Assembly (NCBI GenBank): GCA_947471745.1
Contig: CANJKZ010000174.1
Location: 100,001 to 164,000, forward strand
Length of the DNA: 64,000 nt
Origin: Closterium sp. Naga37s-1
Taxonomy: Eukaryota > Streptophyta > Zygnematophyceae > Desmidiales > Closteriaceae
Direction of reading: 5' to 3'
The position numbers were made by a program, and so were the translations under genes. Below the pieces are notes generated by a model. It worked only from the letters and a program-made list of their open reading frames with translations. It searched no databases and was not told the DNA's origin. Shown piece by piece: positions 1 through 12,500 of the stretch (its first letter is position 1; every line of letters begins with the position of its first letter).

Positions 1-91
1 CATGCCGTGGCTGTGTCTGTGCTCACTCGTTGCATGCATGGACGCGCATTTGTCTGCTACAGTACGAATGGCCAAACAATTCCGTTGTGTC

Positions 92-164
92 ACCTCCCTC
101 CCTCCCTCCCTCCCTCCCTCCCTCCCTCCCTCCCTCCCTCCCTCCCTCCCTCCCTCCCTCCCTT
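92..164 (+). repeat. (CCTC)n tetranucleotide tract before a 3' splice site
   Basis: About eighteen CCTC units form an uninterrupted pyrimidine tract some 45 bases upstream of the acceptor at 208. It probably serves, or over-serves, as the polypyrimidine tract of that intron. Confidence 0.9.
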
Positions 165-208
165 CCTGCCTCACCGCGCTGCCTCACCGCCCTGCCTGCC
201 TGCCACAG

Positions 209-2248
209 ACGCCCAACGCCACGAATGCGCTGTGCGGCTACAAGATCGTGACGGGGCAGCCGTCCGACCGCCTGGGGGAGGACTTCAAAGACCTGCATGC
301 TGACTGGCTCGCCAGGTAACACCTGCCCTGGTGACGCCTGCCCAGGTGATGCTTTCCCAGATGACATTCGCCCAGGTGACGCGTGTTCAGGTAGTGCATG
401 GCCACATAAGGCCCATTCAGGTAACGCCTGTCCAAATAACACTTGTCCAGGTAATACCTGTCCGGGCCTGTCCAAATAACACTTGTCCAGGTAATACCTG
501 TCCAGGCCTGTCCAAATAACACTTGTCCAGGTAATACCTGTCCGGGCCTGTCCAAATAACACTTGTCCAGGTAATACCTGTCCAGGCCTGTCCAAATAAC
601 ACTTGTCCAGGTAATACCTGTCCAGGCCTGTCCAAATAACACTTTTCCAGGTAATACCTGTCCAGGCCTGTCCAAATAACACTTGTCCAGGTAATACCTG
701 TCCAGGTAAGGCCTTGCTTGCCAGGTGAAGGCTCATTCCCCACCATCTCCACCCGTTTCCTTCACCGCTCATAGGCTGGTTTCGCTGGTGCTATCGTTTC
801 CCACGGCCTGCTGCTTGCTCGCTGATGCCTGCTCTGTGCTCTGTGTGCGCTGGCTGCCGTGTTCCCCGTGCCCCCAGGGTGGCGGGCATGGAGGAGGAGG
901 TGAAGAAGCGCATCAAGGCGGTGCTGCAGGAGGTGGCGGAGGTCAGCAAGCAGCAGCGCTCCGCCAAGGACGAGCCCACCATCACCGACCTTGTAAGCTC
1001 CCCCCTCCTCCCTTCCTCCTCCCTCCCTGCCTGCCTGCCTGCCTGCCTGCTCCGTGTTCTGCCTGAGTCATGGGGAGCTAACACATTCTGTGTCATTCCA
1101 TGCTTCATACATGCACACGTTCATACGTGCACATATGTTCAAATGCTCAAACGCGCATGCCACCTGGTTGCCCACGCTCACCCTGTGTGGGTTAATGATG
1201 GCAGAAGGAGAAGAAGGCAGCAGCGGCGCGCACGCTCAAGGCACTGCAGAACATGGAGAAGCTCAGCAAGGTGTGTTGGGGTGACAGCAAGGGTGGTGGC
1301 ATAGCAGCAGTGGTGGTGCAGCCAGCACTGCTCTCTTTGAATCATCTCATGCTCTTTGAATCATCTCATGCTCTTTGAATCATCTCATGCTCTTTGAATC
1401 ATCTCATGCACTCGCGCTGCCCAATCATGGCTGTGCCTCGACTGTTCCGTCCGCCCTCGTGCACGAGTATCTCACTTCCCCTGCATCCCACCTCAGCCAA
1501 CATGCTCCCCACCACACTCCTACGTCACCACACGTCCCTTTCTGGACGGCAATCTGCCACGCGCACTCCCACCCGCCCTGCACAGAAGCACCACTGACTC
1601 TGTCCCCCTCCACTCCTGTGTGCCTCTTGCCCTTTGCCCCGTCCGCGCCCTATGCTGCTCCGCCGCCCAGCCACTCAAGTCCTCTGTGCCGCAGTTCCTG
1701 GGTGGCAAGGCAGCACCGGCACTCTCCTGGAAGCCCGAGGCTGCTGCCCCTGCAGGGCCCTCCGCTGCCAAGCCTGGCCCAGCACAAGCAGTCGGGTCAG
1801 TCTCACTGCTCTCCTGCTCCAACAGCCCTGCATCTTGTTTTGCGTGGTCGAGAGCACGCAAAGTGCTCGGCTCGCCTTGTGTGCTTGCTATGCCTCCGCT
1901 GCTCCTGGCAGGCCCATCTCACTTGAACACCCCGCCTTCCCCCTATTTCATCCCTTCCCCTTCCCACCCCCACGTCCTCTCTACTCTCCCTCCCCCCCCC
2001 CCCGTCACCCCCCCCACACTGCTGCAAGCAGGGCGAAGCGAGGGGCAGGGCCAGCAAATGGCAGGGGCGGGGCGGCAGCAGCACCGCAGCAGAAGAAGGT
2101 GCGGCAGGATGGCAGTGCAGGTGGCGGCGGTGGTGGGAAGCTCATTGGCCGGGCCGTGCAGGGCATTCAGGGAGGGGGTGGTCAAGGTGGTAGAGGCGCT
2201 GGGGGTGGAAGGTCCAGAAGGCCTTGGCATAGGGGGGGAAGAAAGTAA
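209..2248 (+). CDS. 3' part of an unidentified gene, five exons (5' end outside window)
   Basis: Five exons join in one frame with GT-AG introns: 209-315, 878-992, 1205-1270, 1695-1795 and 2032-2248, ending at TAA 2246-2248, about 201 residues. Junction phases agree throughout (2, 0, 0, 2), which is the main support. The second and third exons encode a charged Lys/Glu-rich segment likely to be helical or coiled coil (MEEEVKKRIKAVLQEVAEV, then KEKKAAAARTLKAL). The fourth is Ala/Pro-rich. The last ends in a basic Gly/Arg tail (GGGGQGGRGAGGGRSRRPW) resembling RGG-type RNA-binding tails. I do not recognise the family; a nucleolar or RNA-associated role would be a guess from the tail. The first exon shown follows a long pyrimidine tract and CACAG acceptor, so earlier exons lie left of the window. 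Confidence 0.6.
426..707 (+). repeat. 40-bp intronic minisatellite carrying 5' splice-site-like motifs
   Basis: Roughly seven tandem copies of a 40-bp unit (it begins AATAACACTTGTCCAGGTAA) fill the first visible intron (316-877). Every unit contains CCAGGTAAT, which resembles the real donor CCAG|GTAAC at 315/316. The sequence between 316 and 425 has looser variants (CCCAGGTGA, TTCAGGTAG), as if the array grew out of the exon-intron boundary itself. Confidence 0.85.
1333..1408 (+). repeat. 19-bp intronic tandem repeat, four copies
   Basis: Four near-identical copies of a 19-bp unit (CTCTTTGAATCATCTCATG) lie in the third visible intron (1271-1694). Confidence 0.9.
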
Positions 2249-3577
2249 TTACGGTAGGTTGGGTCTAGTGCTAGTGGTTTTGCCCTTTTGTTGGCTTTCC
2301 TCTGGCAAAAGTTGATGTGGAGGCACTAACTCTTGTGTAATGGCAGTTCACAAGGGGGTTCCAGTCTAGACAAGTGGTCAGCAACGTATTGCCTAGTGCT
2401 TTCCATTCGGTCCCTGCTCAAGCTTCTGTTTATCCTGGTTTAGGGTTTCCATTCTGACCCAAAGCAACTTCTAACCTGGTTTTGGCAGTGACTGATGAGG
2501 TTGATGTAAAAAATGACTATTCTAACATGATAACTTATCCATGTCATTTGCCCTCGCTTCGCCGTGTAACAATCGTCCAAACATTTCGCTACATTCGCTC
2601 ACTGGAACCACAGGATCAATCACTCATCAATCAGATCATAATCTGAGGGCACACATTCGCCGAACAACCTCGCGCCGCTAAGGCGGTGGAACGAAAATTG
2701 CCCGCGAGAACGAGCCGCATGTCGAAATTCGGGTTCTGAGCGAAGCGCGAATTGACTGCATCATTGGGCTGCCTGGTCGTCAGCAGGACTTTCCCCCTCC
2801 TCGTCTCGCCCATCCTCCTTCACCTGGCCGACAACCACGATGGATTCACGGATGGGTTCCATTTGAGCCCAACAACCCTCTTTCAGCCCGCATATCACTA
2901 TGGCGCGCCTATCTAGGGTGGGACTCGAAACACACGCACAGTCAAGAGCACTGCGAGATACAGCTGACACTGCCACATCAGATCTGTCCCGTCGCTGCTC
3001 TCGCCTTGGCTGCTCTCTTGGCCTTGCGATACAAAGTGAGGTGCAAGACCTGTGTTTTATAATGATGGGCGAAACGTTGAACGTCGTAGGACCAGAATGT
3101 ACGGACGGTAAAAACCAATCGTCCATGTAGGCCTTTTCGCCATGAACCTTCACCACGCTGAATAATGTCACAATAGTGCTTTAACCAGCTCATTTCAGAA
3201 GCTTCACAGCCTCTAGAGTTCTTACGTGACGACGAGACGCGACGACACTGTTGCACTCATGCGTCGCTCCTCCCAGTTTGCCATCTCTCAGCCTCTACGT
3301 GTAAATCACGTCTCGTTGCCACCCAGTCGCGCACCGCCCACGGCCATACCGCATACAATCATGAGGCGCCAACCCGTCGCAAACAGCGTTTGCATTTTCA
3401 CGAGAAGCTCGTTGCAAATGCCGCTACATTTCTAGGAGTTGCAGGAAGCCTTGACTAGCCCCCCCACGCTAGCACTCTGCAAGGAAAGTAGACCTCGCAT
3501 TAGTAGTTAGCACGCTCTTAGATAGACTGTCTACAGACATCTAGCCGTTGTTATCGGAGTGTAGGACCGGAGGTGCC
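2249..3577. other. Intergenic, no gene seen
   Basis: Between two + strand genes. Open frames of up to about 136 codons on the minus strand (2761-3171) have no family resemblance, splice support or neighbour relation, so none is called. The stretch should hold the 3' end of the first gene and the promoter of the TBL gene, but no clear TATA box or poly(A) signal stands out. Confidence 0.5.
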
Positions 3578-6500
3578 ATGTGGTGGCACTGCAGCAGACT
3601 CGGTGGCAGTTTAGCGTTACAGTGCACAGCGTTGACGTGGAGCATTCTCATTGGCCTAACGTTGTCATGCGATTTGTTCGACGGCAAATGGGTGGCAGAC
3701 TCGTCGCGGCCGCCCTACGACGAGAGCTGCCCTTTCCTTGTAAGCTCGCCGCGCGACCCCCTGCGCGTCCCCTTTCCTCTTTCCTTGCCTCTGTCACTTC
3801 TGCCCTCCCTTCCCCCTCCCCTAACTTTCCCATCTTCCACCCCCCTCCACTCCGCATTTCGCCCTCCGCGCGCCCTGCCCCATTCCGCGCGTCCCCCCCT
3901 GCGCAGTTTCAGATTTCCCGGTGTCGCGGCAACGGGCGGCCGGACAGCGGGTTCGTGCGCTACTCGTGGTACTCCGAAAGCTGCGGCCGCACGCTCCGCT
4001 TCAACTCCAAGTGCGTCTCCCCCCCGCGCTGGCCCGCGCGCTTCCCGCACGCGTCCCTCGTGCGTCCCCTGTATCGAAAATGCACCCACGCGCGATCGCA
4101 CCCCCACAAATCGCGGTTAACCTAGACCACGCGCACCCCGCTCGTTGCTGTCACTACCTCCGCTATCAGACCAATACCGCGGTCCTTGCTTCGGCGCGCT
4201 ATCCTCGTTCAGGCTGCCCGTCCCCTCATCGCTCCATCGCAATGTGCTAACGTGCAGCGCATGCTGATCGAAGCCGCAACCTCAACGCGAATCTGAATCG
4301 AATCTTATTTTGAATCCACATGTGATCCGTGCAGGTCGTTCTTGAACATGATCAAGGGCAAGACCATCGCCGTCATCGGCGACTCGCTCACGGCCGCCAA
4401 CTTCGTGCCCTCTCTGCTGTGCCAGGTGAGGCGAGGGTCGAGGGCTAGTCGCTGCTGTGGGGGTGAGGTGGGAGAGACTCTGCTGCGCCAAGTGGCGCTC
4501 GCAACTCTTCCTCTGGACTCACACCTCCTTGACCTTGTCCCCCCTACTCCGTCCTCCTCCGCCATCCCCCGCCTTCATCCGCCCTCCTCCGCCCGCAATC
4601 GCCCTCCTTGACCTTGTCTGCCCGTGTCTGCGCTTGTCTGTCCTCCCCCCCCCCTCCCATCGCGCCTCTCCGCGACTGCCGTTGGCGCGCAGATCAGCGA
4701 GGTCACGACGGTCAAGAACGGGTCGCGGCGCACGCTGAGCGGCGGCAGCGGCGCGCAGTATATGCCGCCCATGGTGGCGTTCTATTACGACATCCCCGCG
4801 TTCGGCGCGCGCATCGTCAGCATCTGGGACGACTACCTCATGCGCACCTCCACCGGTACGTTGGGAGGGGAGGGCAGGCAGTGTCGTAACTTGGTAACCA
4901 CGTTGGGGGTAGACGAAGCAGGCTTTGCTGTGGGTAGCGGGGAGGAGCGTGGTGAGAGGTGCCTTGCAGCGCCGTCAGCATCAGTGGGGCGACGTAATGG
5001 CGCACCGTGCTGATCTTCCTCTCCCTCTCTTCCCCCTTGCTCACACACACGCAACCACGCCCACACTCATGTACTCACACAATCCCCTAGACAAGGGCAT
5101 GATAGCCAAACTGGCGACGGGGTTCACGCCCGGGCCGGACGACGCAATAATCGACGTGGAGACGGTGAACCCGCAGTGGGGCGACGTGGTGGGCGAGTGG
5201 CACGCCGTGCTGCTGGAGACCACGTCGCACTGGCGCGTGGTGCCTGACGCGCCTCGCCTCATCTTCACCAACGACGACTGGCAGACGCTCAACGGGGTCG
5301 ACCCCTACATGGCGCACGCGTGAGTGCCGCGCGGGGGGGTGGAGATGGGTAAGGAGAAGGGAAAGAGGAAGGGGAAGGGGGTGTAGACGCTCAACGGCGT
5401 CGACCCCTACATGACGCACGCGTGAGTGCCGCGCGGGGGGGTGGAGATGGGGAAGGGGAAGGGGAAGAGGAAGGGGAAGGGGGTGTAGACGTTCAACGGC
5501 GTCGACCCCTACATGGCGCACGCGTGAGTGCAAAGGGGGGGTGGCTGAGAGGGGGAAGGGGAAGGGGAAGGGGATGCATGGCGCCTGTGTGACTGGCCGC
5601 TCAACGTCGTCGACCCCTACATGGCGCACGCGTGAGTGCTGCGGGCAGGGAGGGTGGGTGCATGGGGCTTGTGATTAAGAGGGGAAACGATGCACGCTCG
5701 CACGCATGTAGCACACTCACGCATCCGCCCTCCTTCGACGTATCCTTCTCCTCCCCTTTCCCCCTTCCCCGCTGCCCCGTTTCTCCCCTCTTCCCACTCC
5801 AGGCGCGCGCTGAAAACGATAGCCAACTTCTTTGAGGCGCGGCGGCAGGCGGGGAATGCGTTCCCTGTGCCCTTCTTCATGACGGCGCCGCCGCAGCACT
5901 CCGCCAAGAAGATCGGCGGCAGCGGCGTGTGCGGGTCGCCGGGGCGCGTGCTGAACGAGAAGGAGATCGACAAGATGCTGCGCACCAACGTGCAGCTCTC
6001 GCGCTATTGGCCCATGCAGCGCGCCGCGTTCCCCGAGGGGTCGGCGGTGCGGCGGTTTGACATCACGCTCGTGAGCGCGTACCGGCCCGAGGCGCACTGC
6101 GGGATCTACTCGAAAAAGAACAATGTGCGTACCTCTGAATCCTCTCTCCTCTCGCTCCTCTCGTCCCTCTCACCCCTCAACCCTCTCACCCCTCGCACTC
6201 CTCGCAATCATGCAAAACGAATTGCATTTCCAGTTTTGGTGCATGTTTGACCGCACACATATCCACTCCCACGCCCATCCCCACTCGCATCCCCAACCCC
6301 CACCCTTCACAGCCGGTGAATTACGTGGACTGTCTGCACTGGTGCCAATCACGCGTGCCGGACATCAGGTGGACCTCTTTCACGACATGCTGCATGTCCA
6401 TTGCACACATATTCACTCCCTTCCCTGTCCCAACCCCCATCCTGTCCCAACCCCCATCCTGTCCCAACCCCCATCCTGTCCCAACCCCCATCCTGTCCCA

Positions 6501-9500
6501 ACCCCCATCCTGTCCCAACCCCCATCCTGTCCCAACCCCCATCCTGTCCCAACCCCCATCCTGTCCCAACCCCCATCCTGTCCCAACCCCCATCCTGTCC
6601 CAACCCCCATCCTGTCCCAACCCCCATCCTGTCCCAACCCCCATCCTGTCCCAACCCCCATCCTGTCCCAACCCCCATCCTGTCCCAACCCCCATCCTGT
6701 CCCAACCCCCATCCTGTCCCAACCCCCATCCTGTCCCAACCCCCATCCTGTCCCAACCCCCATCCTGTCCCAACCCCCATCCTGTCCCAACCCCCATCCT
6801 GTCCCAACCCCCATCCTGTCCCAACCCCCATCCTGTCCCAACCCCCATCCTGTCCCAACCCCCATCCTGTCCCAACCCCCATCCTGTCCCAACCCCCATC
6901 CTGTCCCAACCCCCATCCTGTCCCAACCCCCATCCTGTCCCAACCCCCATCCTGTCCCAACCCCCATCCTGTCCCAACCCCCATCCTGTCCCAACCCCCA
7001 TCCTGTCCCAACCCCCATCCTGTCCCAACCCCCATCCTGTCCCAACCCCCATCCTGTCCCAACCCCCATCCTGTCCCAACCCCCATCCTGTCCCAACCCC
7101 CATCCTGTCCCAACCCCCATCCTGTCCACCCCCAACCCCCATCCTGTCCCAACCCCCATCCTGTCCCAACCCCCATCCTGTCCCAACCCCCATCCTGTCC
7201 CAACCCCCATCCTGTCCCAACCCCCATCCTGTCCCAACCCCCATCCTGTCCCAACCCCCATCCTGTCCCAACCCCCATCCTGTCCCAACCCCCATCCTGT
7301 CCCAACCCCCATCCTGTCCCAACCCCCATCCTGTCCCAACCCCCATCCTGTCCCAACCCCCATCCTGTCCCAACCCCCATCCTGTCCCAACCCCCATCCT
7401 GTCCCAACCCCCATCCTGTCCCAACCCCCATCCTGTCCCAACCCCCATCCTGTCCCAACCCCCATCCTGTCCCAACCCCCATCCTGTCCCAACCCCCATC
7501 CTGTCCCAACCCCCATCCTGTCCCAACCCCCATCCTGTCCCAACCCCCATCCTGTCCCAACCCCCATCCTGTCCCAACCCCCATCCTGTCCCAACCCCCA
7601 TCCTGTCCCAACCCCCATCCTGTCCCAACCCCCATCCTGTCCCAACCCCCATCCTGTCCCAACCCCCATCCTGTCCCAACCCCCATCCTGTCCCAACCCC
7701 CATCCTGTCCCAACCCCCATCCTGTCCCAACCCCCATCCTGTCCCAACCCCCATCCTGTCCCAACCCCCATCCTGTCCCAACCCCCATCCTGTCCCAACC
7801 CCCATCCTGTCCCAACCCCCATCCTGTCCCAACCCCCATCCTGTCCCAACCCCCATCCTGTCCCAACCCCCATCCTGTCCCAACCCCATCCTGTCCCAAC
7901 CCCCATCCTGTCCCAACCCCCATCCTGTCCCAACCCCATCCTGTCCCAACCCCCATCCTGTCCCAACCACCATCCTGTCCCAACCCCCATCCTGTCCCAA
8001 CCCCCATCCTGTCCCAACCCCCATCCTGTCCCAACCCCCATCCTGTCCCAACCCCCCATCCTGTCCCAACCCCCATCCTGTCCCAACCCCCATCCTGTCC
8101 CAACCCCCATCCTGTCCCAACCCCCATCCTGTCCCAACCCCATCCTGTCCCAACCCCCATCCTGTCCCAACCCCCATCCTGTCCCAACCCCCATCCTGTC
8201 CCAACCCCCATCCTGTCCCAACCCCCATCCTGTCCCAACCCCCATCCTGTCCCAACCCCCATCCTGTCCCAACCCCCATCCTGTCCCAACCCCCATCTGT
8301 CCCAACCCCCATCCTGTCCCAACCCCCATCCTGTCCCAACCCCCATCCTGTCCCAACCCCCATCCTGTCCCAACCCCCATCCTGTCCCAACCCCCATCCT
8401 GTCCCAACCCCCATCCTGTCCCAACCCCCATCCTGTCCCAACCCCCATCCTGTCCCAACCCCCATCCTGTCCCCAACCCCCATCCTGTCCCAACCCCCAT
8501 CCTGTCCCAACCCCCATCCTGTCCCAACCCCCATCCTGTCCCAACCCCCATCCTGTCCCAACCCCCATCCTGTCCCACCCCCATCCTGTCCCAACCCCCA
8601 TCCTGTCCCAACCCCCATCCTGTCCCAACCCCCATCCTGTCCCAACCCCCATCCTGTCCCAACCCCCATCCTGTCCCAACCCCCATCCTGTCCCAACCCC
8701 CATCCTGTCACCCAACCCCCATCCTGTCCCAACCCCCCATCCTGTCCCAACCCCCATCCTGTCCCAACCCCATCCTGTCCCAACCCCATCCTGTCCCAAC
8801 CCCCATCCTGTCCCAACCCCCATCCTGTCCCAACCCCCATCCTGTCCCAACCCCCATCCTGTCCCAACCCCCATCCTGTCCCAACCCCCATCCTGTCCCC
8901 AACCCCCATCCTGTCCCAACCCCCATCCTGTCCCAACCCCCATCCTGTCCCAACCCCCATCCTGTCCCAACCCCCATCCTGTCCCAACCCCCATCCTGTC
9001 CCACCCCCATCCTGTCCCAACCCCATCCTGTCCCTAACCCCCATCCTGTCCCAACCCCCATCCTGTCCCAACCCCCATCCTGTCCCAACCCCCATCCTGT
9101 CCCAACCCCCATCCTGTCCCAACCCCCATCCTGTCCCAACCCCCATCCTGTCCCAACCCCCATCCTGTCCCAACCCCCATCCTGTCCCAACCCCCATCCT
9201 GTCCCAACCCCCATCCTGTCCCAACCCCCATCCTGTCCCAACCCCCATCCTGTCCCAACCCCCATCCTGTCCCAACCCCCATCCTGTCCCAACCCCCATC
9301 CTGTCCCAACCCCCATCCTGTCCCAACCCCCATCCTGTCCCAACCCCCATCCTGTCCCAACCCCCATCCTGTCCCAACCCCCATCCTGTCCCAACCCCCA
9401 TCCTGTCCCAACCCCCATCCTGTCCCAACCCCCATCCTGTCCCAACCCCCATCCTGTCCCAACCCCCATCCTGTCCCAACCCCCATCCTGTCCCAACCCC

Positions 9501-12500
9501 CATCCTGTCCCAACCCCCATCCTGTCCCAACCCCCATCCTGTCCCAACCCCCATCCTGTCCAACCCCCATCCTGTCCCAACCCCCATCCTGTCCCAACCC
9601 CCATCCTGTCCCAACCCCATCCTGTCCCAACCCCCATCCTGTCCCAACCCCCATCCTGTCCCAACCCCCATCCTGTCCCAACCCCCATCCTGTCCCAACC
9701 CCCATCCTGTCCCAACCCCCATCCTGTCCCAACCCCCATCCTGTCCCAACCCCCATCCTGTCCCAACCCCCATCCTGTCCCAACCCCCATCCTGTCCCAA
9801 CCCCCATCCTGTCCCAACCCCCATCCTGTCCCAACCCCATCCTGTCCCAACCCCCATCCTGTCCCAACCCCCATCCTGTCCCAACCCCCATCCTGTCCCA
9901 ACCCCCATCCTGTCCCAACCCCCATCCTGTCCCAACCCCCATCCTGTCCCAACCCCCATCCTGTCCCAACCCCCATCCTGTCCCAACCCCCATCCTGTCC
10001 CAACCCCCATCCTGTCCCAACCCCCATCCTGTCCCAACCCCCATCCTGTCCCAACCCCATCCTGTCCCAACCCCCATCCTGTCCCAACCCCCATCCTGTC
10101 CCAACCCCCATCCTGTCCCAACCCCCATCCTGTCCCAACCCCCATCCTGTCCCAACCCCCATCCTGTCCCAACCCCCATCCTGTCCCAACCCCCATCCTG
10201 TCCCAACCCCCATCCTGTCCCAACCCCCATCCTGTCCCAACCCCCATCCTGTCCCAACCCCCATCCTGTCCCAACCCCCATCCTGTCCCAACCCCCATCC
10301 TGTCCCAACCCCCATCCTGTCCCAACCCCCATCCTGTCCCAACCCCCATCCTGTCCCAACCCCCATCCTGTCCCAACCCCCATCCTGTCCCAACCCCCAT
10401 CCTGTCCCAACCCCCATCCTGTCCCAACCCCCATCCTGTCCCAACCCCCATCCTGTCCCAACCCCCATCCTGTCCCAACCCCCATCCTGTCCCAACCCCC
10501 ATCCTGTCCCAACCCCCATCCTGTCCCAACCCCCATCCTGTCCCAACCCCCATCCTGTCCCAACCCCCATCCTGTCCCAACCCCCATCCTGTCCCAACCC
10601 CCATCCTGTCCCAACCCCCATCCTGTCCCAACCCCCATCCTGTCCCAACCCCCATCCTGTCCCCAACCCCCATCCTGTCCCAACCCCCATCCTGTCCCAA
10701 CCCCCATCCTGTCCCAACCCCCATCCTGTCCCAACCCCCATCCTGTCCCAACCCCCATCCTGTCCCAACCCCCATCCTGTCCCAACCCCCATCCTGTCCC
10801 AACCCCCATCCTGTCCCAACCCCCATCCTGTCCCAACCCCCATCCTGTCCCAACCCCCATCCTGTCCCAACCCCCATCCTGTCCCAACCCCCATCCTGTC
10901 CCAACCCCCATCCTGTCCCAACCCCCATCCTGTCCAACCCCATCCTGTCCCAACCCCATCCTGTCCCAACCCCCATCCTGTCCCAACCCCCATCCTGTCC
11001 CAACCCCCATCCTGTCCCAACCCCCATCCTGTCCCAACCCCCATCCTGTCCCAACCCCCATCCTGTCCCAACCCCCATCCTGTCCCAACCCCCATCCTGT
11101 CCCAACCCCCATCCTGTCCCAACCCCCATCCTGTCCCAACCCCCATCCTGTCCCAACCCCCATCCTGTCCCAACCCCCATCCTGTCCCAACCCCCATCCT
11201 GTCCCAACCCCCATCTGTCCCAACCCCCATCCTGTCCCAACCCCCATCCTGTCCCAACCCCCATCCTGTCCCAACCCCCATCCTGTCCCAACCCCCATCC
11301 TGTCCCAACCCCCATCCTGTCCCAACCCCCATCCTGTCCCAACCCCCATCCTGTCCCAACCCCCATCCTGTCCCAACCCCCATCCTGTCCCAACCCCCAT
11401 CCTGTCCCAACCCCCATCCTGTCCCAACCCCCATCCTGTCCCAACCCCCATCCTGTCCCAACCCCCATCCTGTCCCAACCCCCATCCTGTCCCAACCCCC
11501 ATCCTGTCCCAACCCCCATCCTGTCCCAACCCCCATCCTGTCCCAACCCCCATCCTGTCCCAACCCCCATCCTGTCCCAACCCCCATCCTGTCCCAACCC
11601 CCATCCTGTCCCAACCCCATCCTGTCCCAACCCCCATCCTGTCCCAACCCCCATCCTGTCCCAACCCCCATCCTGTCCCAACCCCCATCCTGTCCCAACC
11701 CCCATCCTGTCCCAACCCCCATCCTGTCCCAACCCCCATCCTGTCCCAACCCCCATCCTGTCCCAACCCCCATCCTGTCCCAACCCCCCATCCTGTCCCA
11801 ACCCCCATCCTGTCCCAACCCCCATCCTGTCCCAACCCCCATCCTGTCCCAACCCCCATCCTGTCCCAACCCCCATCCTGTCCCAACCCCCATCCTGTCC
11901 CAACCCCCATCCTGTCCCAACCCCATCCTGTCCCAACCCCCATCCTGTCCCAACCCCCCATCCTGTCCCAACCCCATCCTGTCCCAACCCCCATCCTGTC
12001 CCAACCCCCCTCCTGTCCCCAACCCCCATCCTGTCCAACCCCCATCCTGTCCCAAACCCCCATCCTGTCCCAACCCCCATCCTGTCCCAACCCCCATCCT
12101 GTCCCAACCCCCATCCTGTCCCCAACCCCACCTGTCCCAACCCCCATCCTGTCCCAACCCCCATGCCGTCCCAACCCCATCCTGTCCCAACCCCCCATCC
12201 TGTCCCAACCCCCCATCCTGTCCCAACCCCATCCTGTCCCAACCCCCATCCTGTCCCAACCCCCCATCCTGTCCCAACCCCCATCCTGTCCCAACCCCCA
12301 TCCTGTCCCCAACCCCCATCCTGTCCCCAACCCCCATCCTGTCCAACCCCCATCCTGTCCCAACCCCCATCCTGTCCCAACCCCCATCCTGTCCCAACCC
12401 CCATCCTGTCCCAACCCCCCATCCTGTCCCAACCCCCATCCTAGTCCCAACCCCCATCCTGTCCCAACCCCCATCCTGTCCCAACCCCCATCCTGTCCCA

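Noticed and set aside
23-772. Minus-strand 249-codon frame with YYLDKCYLDRPGQ repeats
   Set aside because: It is the reverse of the 40-bp intronic repeat and overlaps two well-phased exons on the + strand.
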